From contig JADJTX010000026.1 in the NCBI GenBank assembly GCA_016710985.1, forward strand, positions 1-59,231: 59,231 nucleotides of DNA. Direction: 5' to 3'. A program made the position numbers and the translations under genes. This stretch comes from Ignavibacteria bacterium (GTDB lineage Bacteria; Bacteroidota; Ignavibacteria; Tepidaquicellales; Tepidaquicellaceae). Position 1 is the stretch's first letter, and the number at the start of each line of letters is the position of its first letter. The notes beneath the pieces are model-generated. The model worked only from the letters and a program-made list of their open reading frames with translations, searched no databases and was not told the DNA's origin. Shown piece after piece: positions 1 through 10,257 of this stretch.

Positions 1-3
1 CAG

Positions 4-3000
4 TCATGATCTTGATAACGCCAGGTGACAAGCTTCTTCAAGCGTCATCTTCTTTCCTTCTTCCCTGTATTTTGCAAACTCTGCATCTCTTAAAAGTTCA
101 TTCAGTCTTTCAGTCAATTCATTTTTTTCATTCTCAGCATTATTATCAAATACTGTTCCCATAGACTTAACACTGTGCTCTGCCGCATACAACAACCTGG
201 CTGCATCGAAGTGCTTTTTATTAAATTCAAGTAATCTCGCCAGATAAATCAACGTGTTTGCCACCCCCTGCTTGTCATCAATTTCTTTTTTTAATGCCAG
301 GCTTCCTTCATGATATTTCCTGGCCTGTTCATAATCTCCTCGATGGGATGCTAATCTTCCGAGATTGTTCATAGAATCAGCAATTCCTTTTCTGTCACCA
401 AGTTCTTTTCTGACAGCAAGGCTTTCTTCAAAATAAGTCTTAGCCTGCTCATTATCTCCCTGAGTGTACATTACATCTCCAATACTGTTCATGGAATCAG
501 CCATTCCTTTTCTGTCTCCAATTGCATTCATAAATAGAAAGGCATTCTTTATAGTATTTCTCAGCCTGTACATAATCACCCAGAGAACATAATGTGTTTC
601 CCAGAAAGCTCATTGAGTTGCTATTCCTCCTTTGTCGCCAACTTCTTTACTGATAGCCATGCTTTCAAAATAATATTTCTTGGCCAGTTCATAGTCTCCC
701 TGATAGTTTGCCAGATATCCCAGATTATTCATTGACGAAGTAATCATTGATACGTAACCAATTTCCTTACTGATATTCAGGCAATCTTTATAATATTCCC
801 TGGCCTGTTCAGGATCTTCCAGAACATATGTTATACTTCCCAGACTGTTTAAGGAGATAGCAATTAATTTTTTGTCGCCAATTTCTTTACTGATAGCCAG
901 GCATTCTTTGTAACATGACTTAGCTTGCTCATAATCCCCCTGATAGTATGATATATTTCCCAGGTTGGCATTAGAAGCAGCTATTACTCTTTTATCACCA
1001 AGTTCTTTGTTAAGTGTCAGACTTTCACCAAAATACTTTTTAGCCCGCTCATAATCTCCCTGATGGAATGATATACTTCCCAGATTGACTACGGAAACAA
1101 CAATTCCATAATTGTCGCCAATCTCTTTTCTGATTTCCAGGCTTTCTTCGGTATATTTCTTAGCCTGTTCATAATCTCCCTGATCCATTTTAAGAGAACC
1201 AATCAAAGAAAGCACTTTTGATTTTACAGATTTATCCAATACGCCGGAGCTTTGCAGAATATTTTCAACAAGCCTGATTCCGGTTGAATAATGTCCGGTT
1301 GTACTCAAGAATTCTCCAATTGCTGCTGCGACATTTCCTCCTTTTTCTGCTTTCTCATTGTTTAAAGACCAATCAATTGCAGATATAAAGTTACTGTGAT
1401 CAGCATCGATAATATCGAACCAGAATCTTGCGTTTTCACCCCTTAGTTCAGGCTGCGCTTTTTCAGATAACTCTAAGAAGTAATTCAGATGCCGCAAGAA
1501 TATTTTTTGCCCGTCTGAAAGCTTTTCGATGCCGTATTGTTTTAATGACTCAAGTATCCTGTATCTTTCATTTGATCCATCAAAAATTATTACAGACTTT
1601 TCTGTCAACTGACTTAGAAGGTCAAGTATCAAATTTTTGCTTATCATCTCATCTGAACAAATTTTTTCCGCTGCCTCAAGCGTCCATCCTCCTGAAAATA
1701 CTGAAAGTCTGCTCCACAATATTTTTTCCTCTTCCGAAAGCAGATCATAGCTCCAGTCAATCAGGGCTCTCAATGTCTGCTGTCTCGGTAATGCTGTTCG
1801 TTTACCTCCGGTCAGAAGACTGAACCTGTCATCAAGTCTTTCATATATTTTTACTACCGATAAGATCTTTGTCCTTGCAGCTGCAAGCTCTATAGCAAGC
1901 GGGATTCCGTCAAGCCGTGAACAAATTTCCGCCAGAGCCGGAGCGTTTTCATTATTTACCCTGAAATTTGGATTTACTGCCAGAGCCCTTTCGATGAATA
2001 ATCTTACCGATTCATACTGAATTAACTGTTCGGGAGTGTTATTTGAACTTGGATCAGGAACTGAAAGCGGCGGGATTCTGTATGTCTTTTCGCCTTCGCA
2101 GTTCAATGCTTCACGGCTTGTTGCAATTATCTTCAGCTTAGGACATGAAGAGAGTAATCTTTCAGTAAGATTGGCACAGGCATGTATCAACTGCTCGCAG
2201 TTATCAAGAAGTATCAGGATTTCCTTTTCTCTAAGAAAATCAATTAATGTCTCTTCCGTTGATTTCTTTGATTCTTCCTTAATGCCGAGAGCATCAATTA
2301 TTGTTGAATTCAATAAGGCGGGGTCATTGAGAGCTGCCAGATCAACAAACCATACTCCGTGTTCATATTCATCTATGACTTCGGCTCCGGTCTGAAGCGC
2401 AAGTCTTGTCTTCCCGGATCCTCCGGCTGATGTCAGTGTCACAAGACGGCTCATTTTCAGTGTTTCCTTCACACACTTCATCTCTTGCTCACGTCCGATA
2501 AAACTCGTGAGCTGAACAGGAAGATTATTAGGACGAGCATCGAGAGTTTCTAACGGCGGAAAGTCTTCACGAAGTCCCGCGCTAACAATCTGATAAAGCC
2601 GAATTGGCAGAATGACATCTTTCAATCTTCTTTCACCTAAATCCCGGAAACCTACTTCAGAGTCATGACGACCGGAAGAATCTGTTTCCACCTCTCTTTT
2701 ACTTTGAGACTCAGAGTCTTTTATATAAAGTTCATAAGCATCGTTTGAAATGAGTATCTGCCCGCCGTAAGTTGCGGACATTACCCTTGCAGCTCGTGCA
2801 AGAGTAATATAGCCCATGTAATTTTTTCCGTTCCATTCAGCATTTCCCGAATGAATACCGATCCTTACTTTTATTACAACTTCATCCCATTTCTCGTTTG
2901 CAAGTTTTATCTGTATCCCAACAGCCGCTTTGACAGCATCTTCTGAACTCCTAAATGCGCCGAAAAAAGCATCTCCAACGAATTGAAAGATGAAACCGTT

Positions 3001-3156
3001 GTTGGATTCTATTTCCTTTATCAAAATTGAATGATGTTTTTCGAGAGCAGACGAAAGCTTATCCGGAAACTTCTGAGAAAGCTTGGTACTTCCCTCGATG
3101 TCGGTGAAGAGAAATGTTACTTTTCCTGATGGTATTATTTTTTTGGCGTTGTTCAT
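4..3156 (-). CDS. Class III adenylate/guanylate cyclase - STAND ATPase - TPR regulator (frame interrupted twice)
   Basis: The N-terminus (about residues 10-195) is a class III nucleotide cyclase domain with both metal-binding Asp residues (FTDIEGST, D19; VGDAFF, D62). Next comes an NB-ARC/AP-ATPase-like module with a P-loop (AGGSGKT, about 244-250) and a Walker B (LILLDNCE), then at least eight TPR units with the core GDYEQAKKYxxESL. Such proteins are cytoplasmic signal integrators; the ligand is unknown. The conserved Asn of the cyclase signature (VNRAAR in active enzymes) is replaced (LARAAR, A120), so activity is uncertain. The frame breaks near 612-616 (a T appears missing) and near 522-530 (one extra base). 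Correcting both joins the 848-residue front part to the 191-residue TPR tail, giving about 1050 residues; the total span is divisible by three. Confidence 0.8.
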
Positions 3157-3254
3157 TAGAGTCAGTCATAATTTAGCGATTGAGCATTGAACATTCTCCC
3201 TCGTAATGAATCTACTGATTGGGAACTTAAGAACTCCGGTTATAAATCAGGATT

Positions 3255-3338
3255 CATCTCCTTCCGTCAAGTGCGGGAGACACAGCGAGGACGGAAAAAG
3301 AGCGCCGGAGAGTCTGGCGAGGGCTTTCAAATCACTGA
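3255..3338. other. GC-rich island in an AT-rich intergenic region
   Basis: This stretch between two minus-strand genes is rich in CGG/GCG/GGA triplets, unlike the AT-rich DNA around it. A plus-strand open frame crosses it, but the product resembles nothing I know and the frame runs into the opposite-strand TPR gene. It may be part of a dispersed repeat. Confidence 0.3.
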
Positions 3339-3961
3339 CCTTTTTGCAGTTGCAAAATAACAGGCCTCAAAGTTCTTTCCCAGGCTTTATCAATTAATAT
3401 AGCAGCTTCATAATCTTCTATTGCGCTTTCATTTTCCTTCAGCTCCTGATATAAAAGTCCGCGGTTATATAAAGCAATGTCATCTTTTGGGTTAAGATCA
3501 ATTGCTTCTGAATAATCATCTATTGCCTCGGAATATTTCTTTTGCTGCTGATATAACGAAGCCCTGCTGAAAAACAGGTCTGCATTTTTCATGTTATGTT
3601 TTATAGCCTTTGTGTAATCACTAATTGCCTCGGGATATTTTTCAAGTTTATCATATATCTTCCCTCTGTAAAAATAGGCTTCGCTTTTTTTAGGCTTAAA
3701 ATTAATTGCCTTTGTTAACTCGGCTATGGCTTTGTCGTTGTCGAAGTTAATTTCATAGACAAGACCTTTGTAAAAGCAGGTTTCATAGTCATTTGTCTGA
3801 AGAGACAGGACCTGCTGAAAGTAGTGGTTTGCTTCTTCGAAATTATCTGAATAAAATGCTTTCTTGCCATTTTCGTAAAGCTCTTTGAGTGATTGTGAAT
3901 AGACAGTATTAGTTGAAATGTTAAGAAGAAAAAGGAAACTAAGGAATATTTTTATTTTCAT
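3332..3961 (-). CDS. Exported TPR-repeat protein
   Basis: A 209-residue protein with an N-terminal signal peptide (KIKIFLSFLFLLNISTNTVYSQ, cut after about residue 22) followed by about five 34-residue TPR units recognisable by YYENGKK/FYRGKIYDKLEKY/LYNRGLLYQELKE-type helices. TPR domains are protein-binding scaffolds; in this lineage small exported TPR proteins are common and their partners are usually unknown. It sits downstream of the cyclase-TPR gene's promoter side with its own start; there is no sign of operon coupling. No enzymatic motif is visible, so the role is not predicted. Confidence 0.8.
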   Translation of the reverse strand: MKIKIFLSFLFLLNISTNTVYSQSLKELYENGKKAFYSDNFEEANHYFQQVLSLQTNDYETCFYKGLVYEINFDNDKAIAELTKAINFKPKKSEAYFYRGKIYDKLEKYPEAISDYTKAIKHNMKNADLFFSRASLYQQQKKYSEAIDDYSEAIDLNPKDDIALYNRGLLYQELKENESAIEDYEAAILIDKAWERTLRPVILQLQKGQ

Positions 3962-4511
3962 ATTATACTAATTTAATTTTGCTTATTGGATTCCGGAGCA
4001 TGTGTCTGTCTCAAAAATAAAATTTCCCAGAGCTCGGTCACGGAGTTTCCAGAGGATATTAAACCAATTTGATTTTCTTTTTGGATAAAAGAACTTTATT
4101 TAAATATTTTAACAAATAAGTTCCTCTGTCTAAAATAATAATTTACCACAGAGACTCAGAGTACACGGAGTTTCACAGAGAAATCTTAAACCAATTTGAA
4201 TTTACTTCTTTTATAGATAAAAGAACTTTATTTAAATATTTTTAATAACGTAATAAGTATTAGTCCATCTGTCTTTGTAGTACATAGAAAATAAAAATTT
4301 ACCACAGAGACTCAGAGTACACGGAGTTTCACAGAGAAATCTTAAACCAATTTGAATTTATTTCTTTTCCAAATTGAATAAACTTTTAAATATTTTTAAT
4401 ACATAATAAAATTAATAGCCTATCGGTCTACAGAAAAATAAATCTCTGTGAAACTCTGTGTTCTCTGAGTCTCTGTGGTATAGACTCTACACCCGGGAAT
4501 GAGAACAATTG
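3962..4511. repeat. Intergenic CACAGAG-type repeats (two direct copies and one inverted copy)
   Basis: This 550-bp gap has no plausible gene. It holds two nearly identical direct copies (about 4139-4202 and 4298-4362) that begin TACCACAGAGACTCAGAG and continue into a shared AT-rich flank. A third copy lies inverted at 4438-4483 (CTCTGAGTCTCTGTGGTA). The inverted arm can pair with either direct copy to form a long hairpin just downstream of uvrA. A weaker relative lies at 4022-4055. The same family recurs near 28.5, 50.2 and 51.7 kb. Confidence 0.85.
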
Positions 4512-7443
4512 TTATTTATTTAAAACATTCTTCAGATATTTCCCGGTATAGGATTTACTTTCTTTTATAACTTCCTCCGGTGTTCCCGTGACTACAATAA
4601 ATCCTCCTTCATCACCACTTTCAGGACCGAGGTCAATTATATAGTCAGCGCATTTTATTACTTCAAGATTATGCTCAATTACCAAAATAGAATTTCCTTT
4701 TTTGATAAGCTCTTCAAAACATTTCAACAGCTTTGAAACGTCATAATAGTGAAGCCCGGTCGTAGGCTCATCAAATACAAATAAAGTATGCTTTCCTTCT
4801 TCCTGAAATGTAAGATGATATGCGAGTTTAACTCTTTGTGATTCGCCTCCGGACAGAGTAGTAGCAGACTGTCCGACTCTCAAATATCCAAGACCGACAT
4901 CATCAAGCACCTTCAGCTTTTTTACTATCTTCGGATACGGTTTGAAAAAATGAACTGCCTCAAGCACTGTCAGATCGAGGATTTCACTGATGTTCTTATG
5001 AATGCCGTCATTACCTTTTAGCTTTATCTCGAGGACATCACTTTTGTATCTTTTACCTTTACAGGTTTCGCATTCAAGTATTATATCCGCCATGAACTGC
5101 ATTTCAATTTTTATTACTCCGGTTCCTTCACAGGTTTCACACCTTCCTCCCGGTACATTAAACGAAAAATATCCCGAGTAAAAATTCTTCCTTTTCGATT
5201 CGTGAGATTCAGCAAAGGTCTCTCTGATTATGTCAAAAGCTTTTATGTAAGTTACAGGATTGCTTCTTGAAGTTTTGCCGATAGGATTCTGATCTATCAT
5301 TTCTACGGCATCAATGTTTTGCCATCCTTCAAGCGAATCGTGCTCGCCGATCTTTTCATTATATGAACCTTCAAGCTTTCTCTTGAGATCTCCGAATAAA
5401 ATATTATTGATCAATGTCGACTTCCCGATCCGCTGACACCGGTAACGCTCACAAACATTCCCAGCGGAACATTCACATCTATATCCTTTAAATTATTTTC
5501 TCTCGCACCTTTGATCTTTATGAACTTAGTATTCTTATGGATCTGCCGTCGTACTTTCGGAACATCAATTTTCATTTTCTTACTGAGAAATTTTCCGGTC
5601 AGCGACTTAGAGTCTTTCAGAATGCTTTCATAATTTCCCTGAAAAATTATTTCACCGCCTTTCTCGCCTGCAAACGGACCCATGTCCACTATCTCATCAG
5701 CTTCTTTCATCATGTCGCTGTCATGCTCAACTACCAATACGCTGTTGCCGAGGTCACGAAGGGATTTCATGATGTCTATTAACTTATAATTATCCCGCGG
5801 ATGCAGCCCAATCGAGGGTTCATCGAGTACATAAATGGAGCCGACAAGCGACGAACCGAGTGAAGTTGAAAGATTAATTCTCTGCGACTCGCCTCCGGAT
5901 AGAGTATTTGATAATCTGTCCAAAGTAAGATATGTCAGTCCGACATCATTTAAATATTTCAATCGTGATATTATCTCTTCAAGAATTCTTTCGGAAATTT
6001 TTCTTTCGTAAACACTTAATTTTATATTTTGAAAAAAATCATACGCGTCCTCAATCTTCATTTTAACAATTTCAAAAATAGTCTTATCATTGATCTTTAT
6101 ATTCAGTGCTTCCTTTCTGAGACGTGAGCCGCCGCATTCACTGCAGATCGTAAACGCCCTGTATCTGTTAAGCAGCACACGGTAATGAAGTTTGTAGGCT
6201 GCTTCTTTTTCAATCCGCTTGAAAAATTTATTCAGCCCGATATATCTCTTCCCTCCTTTAAAAATAAACTCCTTTTGTTTATCTGTCAGCTTATTGTAAG
6301 GCAGATGAACATCAAAGTCATATTCATCAGCTTCAATGATAAGATCTGTTAGATTCGTAGAATGTTTAGGAGTTGAAAAACACTAATCGCACCGTTGAAT
6401 ATCGATTTCCTTTTGTCCGGGATCACGAGGTCAATATCAATGTCCATTGTCCTGCTGAACCCCTGGCATTTTTCACAAGCGCCGAACGGATTATTAAAAG
6501 AAAATAACCGCGGCTCCGGTTCTTCAAATCTGATGCCGTCCTGTTCAAGATATTTATTGAAGAGATGGTCAGTAAACTCATCACCGTTCAGAATTCTGAC
6601 TGTGACATAACCTTCACTTTCCCTGTAAGCAAGTTCGATGGAATCATTAAGCCTTGTCATTGATTCATTGTCAGCCGGATCAAATGACATTCTGTCAATT
6701 AACACTGTAATGAAATGCTCTGAAACACCATTGCTTCCGGCAGGGATGTTAATGATATTTCTCACCTCCTCTTCTGTAACGTCATTCAGATCTATCAGTG
6801 AATTATCAACTAATATTCTGTAAAAACCTTTTGATCTCAGATCGCTGATCCTGAAGTTTAATTCAGTTTCATCCTTTACAGGCATGTTTATTAAAACATA
6901 GAGTTTAATTTTATCAGAAACGGAAAGCCTTGATATTTCTTCAATAATACTTTCCGGGGAGTCTTTTTTCACAAGCGTGCCGCTTACAGGAGAATATGTC
7001 TTCCCGATGCGCGCGAAAAGAAGTCTCAGATAGTCGTAGATCTCTGTTGTCGTTCCGACTGTAGACCTAGGATTTTTTATTTTTGTCTTTTGCTCAATTG
7101 CCATCGACGGGGCAAGACCTGCCATGAAATCAACGTCAGGTTTATTGATCCTTTCGAGAAACTGCCGGGCATATGAAGACAGACTTTCCACATATCGGCG
7201 CTGTCCTTCAGCGTATACTGTATCGAAGACAAGCGAAGACTTGCCTGAACCGCTTACGCCTGTGAATACGATCAGCTTATTCTTTGGAATGTCAATGCTT
7301 ACATTCTTAAGATTGTGAACCCTTGCGCCTTTGATAATGATAAACTTTCTCGGATCCGGAATATTAACCGGCTCCGCGTTATCTTTAATATTATTTATTT
7401 TGATTTTTTGCTTCAGATGAGTATGATTTTTAGTAACTTTCAA
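4512..7443 (-). CDS. uvrA: UvrABC excinuclease subunit A (two frameshifts)
   Basis: UvrA is the dimeric ABC-type ATPase that finds DNA lesions and loads UvrB in nucleotide excision repair. Visible hallmarks: first Walker A TGVSGSGKSS (about 61-70), the zinc-finger pairs CEKCQG/CSECGG and CETCEG/CETCKG, two ABC signatures LSGGESQR, and both Walker B/His regions (VLDEPSIGLHPRD; VFDEPTTGLHYYD). The frame is broken at the T5 run near 6376-6380 and at 5420-5424, inside the second Walker A (SGSGK). Adding one base at each site gives exactly 978 codons including the stop, close to the usual UvrA length, and restores the missing segment between the pieces. This essential-type repair gene is therefore probably intact in the organism. 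Confidence 0.93.
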
Positions 7444-7753
7444 TTTAAAGTTTTATAGATTGAGAAACAGTTCAATTTATTATACAATTATCAATTACTG
7501 AAAGATAATTGATAATTGATGATTGATAATTGATAATTGATAATTGATAATTGATAGTTGATAATTGACGATTCTCGATTGTCGATTTACATTCACCATT
7601 CACGATTGACGATTCACGATTGACGATTCACGATTGACGATTCACGATTGACGATTCACGATTGACGATTCACGATTGACGATTCACGTTTGACGTTTCA
7701 CGAAATGTATTACATTAAACTATTTTCTTGATTAATTTACTAAAAAATTTAAG
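7444..7753. repeat. Two heptamer tandem arrays (GATAATT, then GATTCAC/GATTGAC)
   Basis: The gap between divergent uvrA and the next plus-strand gene is mostly short tandem repeats. About 7505-7567 is built from the 7-mer GATAATT; about 7568-7703 alternates GATTGAC and GATTCAC. Both have a strict 7-bp period, and the units differ by point changes. No gene is visible. Confidence 0.9.
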
Positions 7754-8656
7754 ATGGCAGTCAGGATAATACTTTCGTCATTATTCATTTTCTCTTCGTT
7801 ACTCTCATATTCTCAGGAGCTTTATATTGTCACTCATCCCGCGGCAAATTTATCCAAGAACAGGCTTGAATTCAGAAACATTGTGATGGGGTATGACAAC
7901 TTTAATTATTATCACAATTCCTTCGCATTGAACTACGGGCTGCTTGGCAACCTGACCATTTATAATGATGTTTATTACACACTGGATCAGGGATATAAAT
8001 TTTTTGGAAATTATGAATTTGCCGCAAGGTACAGGATAGCTGACATAGATAAGAAAAATTATCACTTAAGGACTGCATTTCAGACCGGTGTCGTAATACC
8101 GGTTAATGCAAACCCTATTGTAGACGGAGCGGTAGAGTATGAAATTCACCCCGGACATAAAGTTAAGTTTTTTAATTTTGTGAATGACATTACAATACCT
8201 TCCGTGGATTTTCACACAACGGATAATTACACTTTTAAAAATGATTTGATTGTAACCAATCTGTCGAAGAAGTTTGCAGTGACGGGTGAGATGGGATTCA
8301 ATATTAATACCCCTCAGAGCGATTTTAAGTTCGGGAATTATTTCGACTGGGCTCTGTCATTCGGATATCTGGCATTGCCGGCTGAATACAAAAGTTATAA
8401 TGACGTTAACATAAATCTCTATCTGGAAAACAAGGCGTATTATTTTTATAAAAATAAATTTCTCGGAGCTGAAATTCCAAACTCGGGAGGATTCCGTCTT
8501 GACAGCTATCTTGGGATTCAGTCGATCTTCTTTTCATCACTGATGGTTGAAGCGTCATACAAAATCCCTGTTCACTCGAATGAATACGTGGAAACTCAGA
8601 TCGGCGAACGCTCTGCCGCTCTGATTTTCAGCATACGGTATCTGTTCTTTTTATAA
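7754..8656 (+). CDS. Putative outer-membrane beta-barrel protein
   Basis: A 300-residue protein with a clear signal peptide (RIILSSLFIFSSLLSYSQ, cut near residue 21). It has alternating aromatic/polar stretches typical of amphipathic outer-membrane strands and ends in an aromatic-rich strand (IFSIRYLFFL), the usual C-terminal signature of a barrel. I do not recognise a named family. It is followed 29 bp later by a T9SS-sorted protein gene, so the two may be co-transcribed. Function unknown; an outer-membrane location is inferred from sequence pattern only. Confidence 0.7.
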   Translation: MAVRIILSSLFIFSSLLSYSQELYIVTHPAANLSKNRLEFRNIVMGYDNFNYYHNSFALNYGLLGNLTIYNDVYYTLDQGYKFFGNYEFAARYRIADIDKKNYHLRTAFQTGVVIPVNANPIVDGAVEYEIHPGHKVKFFNFVNDITIPSVDFHTTDNYTFKNDLIVTNLSKKFAVTGEMGFNINTPQSDFKFGNYFDWALSFGYLALPAEYKSYNDVNINLYLENKAYYFYKNKFLGAEIPNSGGFRLDSYLGIQSIFFSSLMVEASYKIPVHSNEYVETQIGERSAALIFSIRYLFFL

Positions 8657-8685
8657 GTATTTATAAAAATTTAAATATTAAGATT

Positions 8686-9936
8686 ATGAAAAAGCTAATT
8701 ATAATTTTCGTTTTCATATTTTTTAATACCCTGATGTCATTTTCACAAACCTGGGTTCAGACTCTTAACGGAAGAAATGTCTGGTCACTCGCCAAAGATA
8801 ATCAGGAAAATATTTATGCCGGTGGTCTGACCGGTGCAAATTCAAGGATCTGGAAATCTTCAAATGCCGGAACGACCTGGGATACGATTTACATTGGTTC
8901 AGGGGCAACTATGTGGGATTTCGGTTTTGATGACTTGGGAAATATTTATGTTGCAAACTTTTCTAACGGGCTCCTTAAGTCAACTAATAACGGAGCAAAC
9001 TTTTCAGTAATTCCTCTATCGGTATTTAATAATAAAAATCTGCAGGGTGTCGAATGCGGAAGTAACGGATATGTTTTTATAACTACATCTTCCGGATTTT
9101 TCAGAAGCACTGATTTTGGACAAACATTTACGGAGACTGCTTTGACCGGTTTTAACTGCCTTCCTGTACTGGTTGACAGGGACAGTACTAATATAGTTTA
9201 TGCCGGAGTGTCATCTGCTGCCGGAACCGGGATTGGATTTTACAGGTCGACTGATTTCGGATTAAGCTTTAGTCAAAATCTGAATCCGGGGAAAAACGGG
9301 TACAATTTATTTCAACGACATAACGGTGATCTGTATATGATCACAACTACTTCACCATTTAATTTTGATAAATCAACAAACAAAGGACTTACCTGGACTA
9401 CAGTAAGCAATCTTACGCAGGCACAAAGAGGTATCACTGTCAGCGGGCTAAATACTTTTTATACTTCAGGCAACGGTGGAGTATTCAGATCCCTGAATAA
9501 TGGTCAGAGTTTTGAGAATTTTAATTTCACTAATTCCGCAACTCCAATATTAAGCTTTCAGTATTTTGCAGTTTTATATATTGCTGTCGGTACTTCTGGT
9601 TCGGCTTCGGGCGGAGTCTGGATTTACCCTGAAGCAGCAATTCAAAGTACAAACGGTGAAAACGAAAATGCTGTAAGATTTAACTTATTTCAGAATTATC
9701 CTAATCCATTTAATCCGAATACGGTAATTCAATATTCGGTAATCGAAAATCTCTTTGTCACTTTGAAAGTCTATGATATACTTGGAAATGAAATTTTAAC
9801 TTTAGTAAATGAAAAGAGACCTGCGGGAAATCATTCAGTGGAATGGGATGCATCCGGATATCCAAGCGGAGTTTATTATTATAAAATTCAATCCGGAAAT
9901 TTTATATCAACCAGGAAAATGTTACTTGTAAAATAA
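8686..9936 (+). CDS. T9SS-sorted BNR/Asp-box beta-propeller protein
   Basis: A 416-residue secreted protein. After a signal peptide (to about residue 21, SFSQ) come repeated Asp-box motifs of the form KSxNxGxTW/RSTDFGxxF (KSSNAGTTW, KSTNNGANF, RSTDFGQTF, KSTNKGLTW, RSLNNGQSF), typical of sialidase/VPS10-like propellers that in this group are surface proteins of unknown ligand. The last about 80 residues are a type A T9SS sorting domain: FQNYPNPFNP, a central YDILGNE, and terminal RKMLLVK. It probably crosses the outer membrane by T9SS and is anchored at or released from the surface. Confidence 0.88.
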   Translation: MKKLIIIFVFIFFNTLMSFSQTWVQTLNGRNVWSLAKDNQENIYAGGLTGANSRIWKSSNAGTTWDTIYIGSGATMWDFGFDDLGNIYVANFSNGLLKSTNNGANFSVIPLSVFNNKNLQGVECGSNGYVFITTSSGFFRSTDFGQTFTETALTGFNCLPVLVDRDSTNIVYAGVSSAAGTGIGFYRSTDFGLSFSQNLNPGKNGYNLFQRHNGDLYMITTTSPFNFDKSTNKGLTWTTVSNLTQAQRGITVSGLNTFYTSGNGGVFRSLNNGQSFENFNFTNSATPILSFQYFAVLYIAVGTSGSASGGVWIYPEAAIQSTNGENENAVRFNLFQNYPNPFNPNTVIQYSVIENLFVTLKVYDILGNEILTLVNEKRPAGNHSVEWDASGYPSGVYYYKIQSGNFISTRKMLLVK

Positions 9937-10238
9937 GGACATTTGTCCTATCAAAATAGTCTTGGGATAAATTTATTGTTTGAAATTTAAAGCTTGAACA
10001 ACATCCCGGAGGGATGAAATATTGGTAGCAGTAAATGAAACACATCACAAGTCCCGTAGGGACTATATAACAGTTGATTATATTCCATCCCTACGGGATT
10101 GGAATTTTGTTTGAATATTTGTTACCAATATAATATCCCTACGGGATTTTAGGTTTAACCACTAAACAACAACTCTGAGTTTACGAGATAGGTGTAACTG
10201 TCAGATTTATCTATTGAAGCTATAGGACAAATGTCCTA
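9936..10238. repeat. Intergenic palindrome cluster bounded by inverted AGGACA-TGTCCTA sequences
   Basis: Between two T9SS genes lie four 13-bp palindromes of the form RTCCC-NNN-GGGAY: 10003-10015, 10051-10063, 10087-10099 and 10135-10147. The first two have spacers GGA and GTA, the last two TAC, the reverse complement of GTA. The block is bounded by AGGACATTTGTCCTA (9936-9950) and its inverted counterpart TAGGACAAATGTCCTA (10223-10238). There is no gene. A related cluster lies at 17542-17654. Confidence 0.85.
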
Positions 10239-10257
10239 AAAGTAAATAATATCAAAC

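Noticed and set aside
3206..3397. Plus-strand 63-codon open frame
   Set aside because: It crosses the GC-rich patch and the end of the opposite TPR gene; no family, no signal.
7505..7703. Possible CRISPR array
   Set aside because: Units are 7 bp with no unique spacers and no cas genes nearby.
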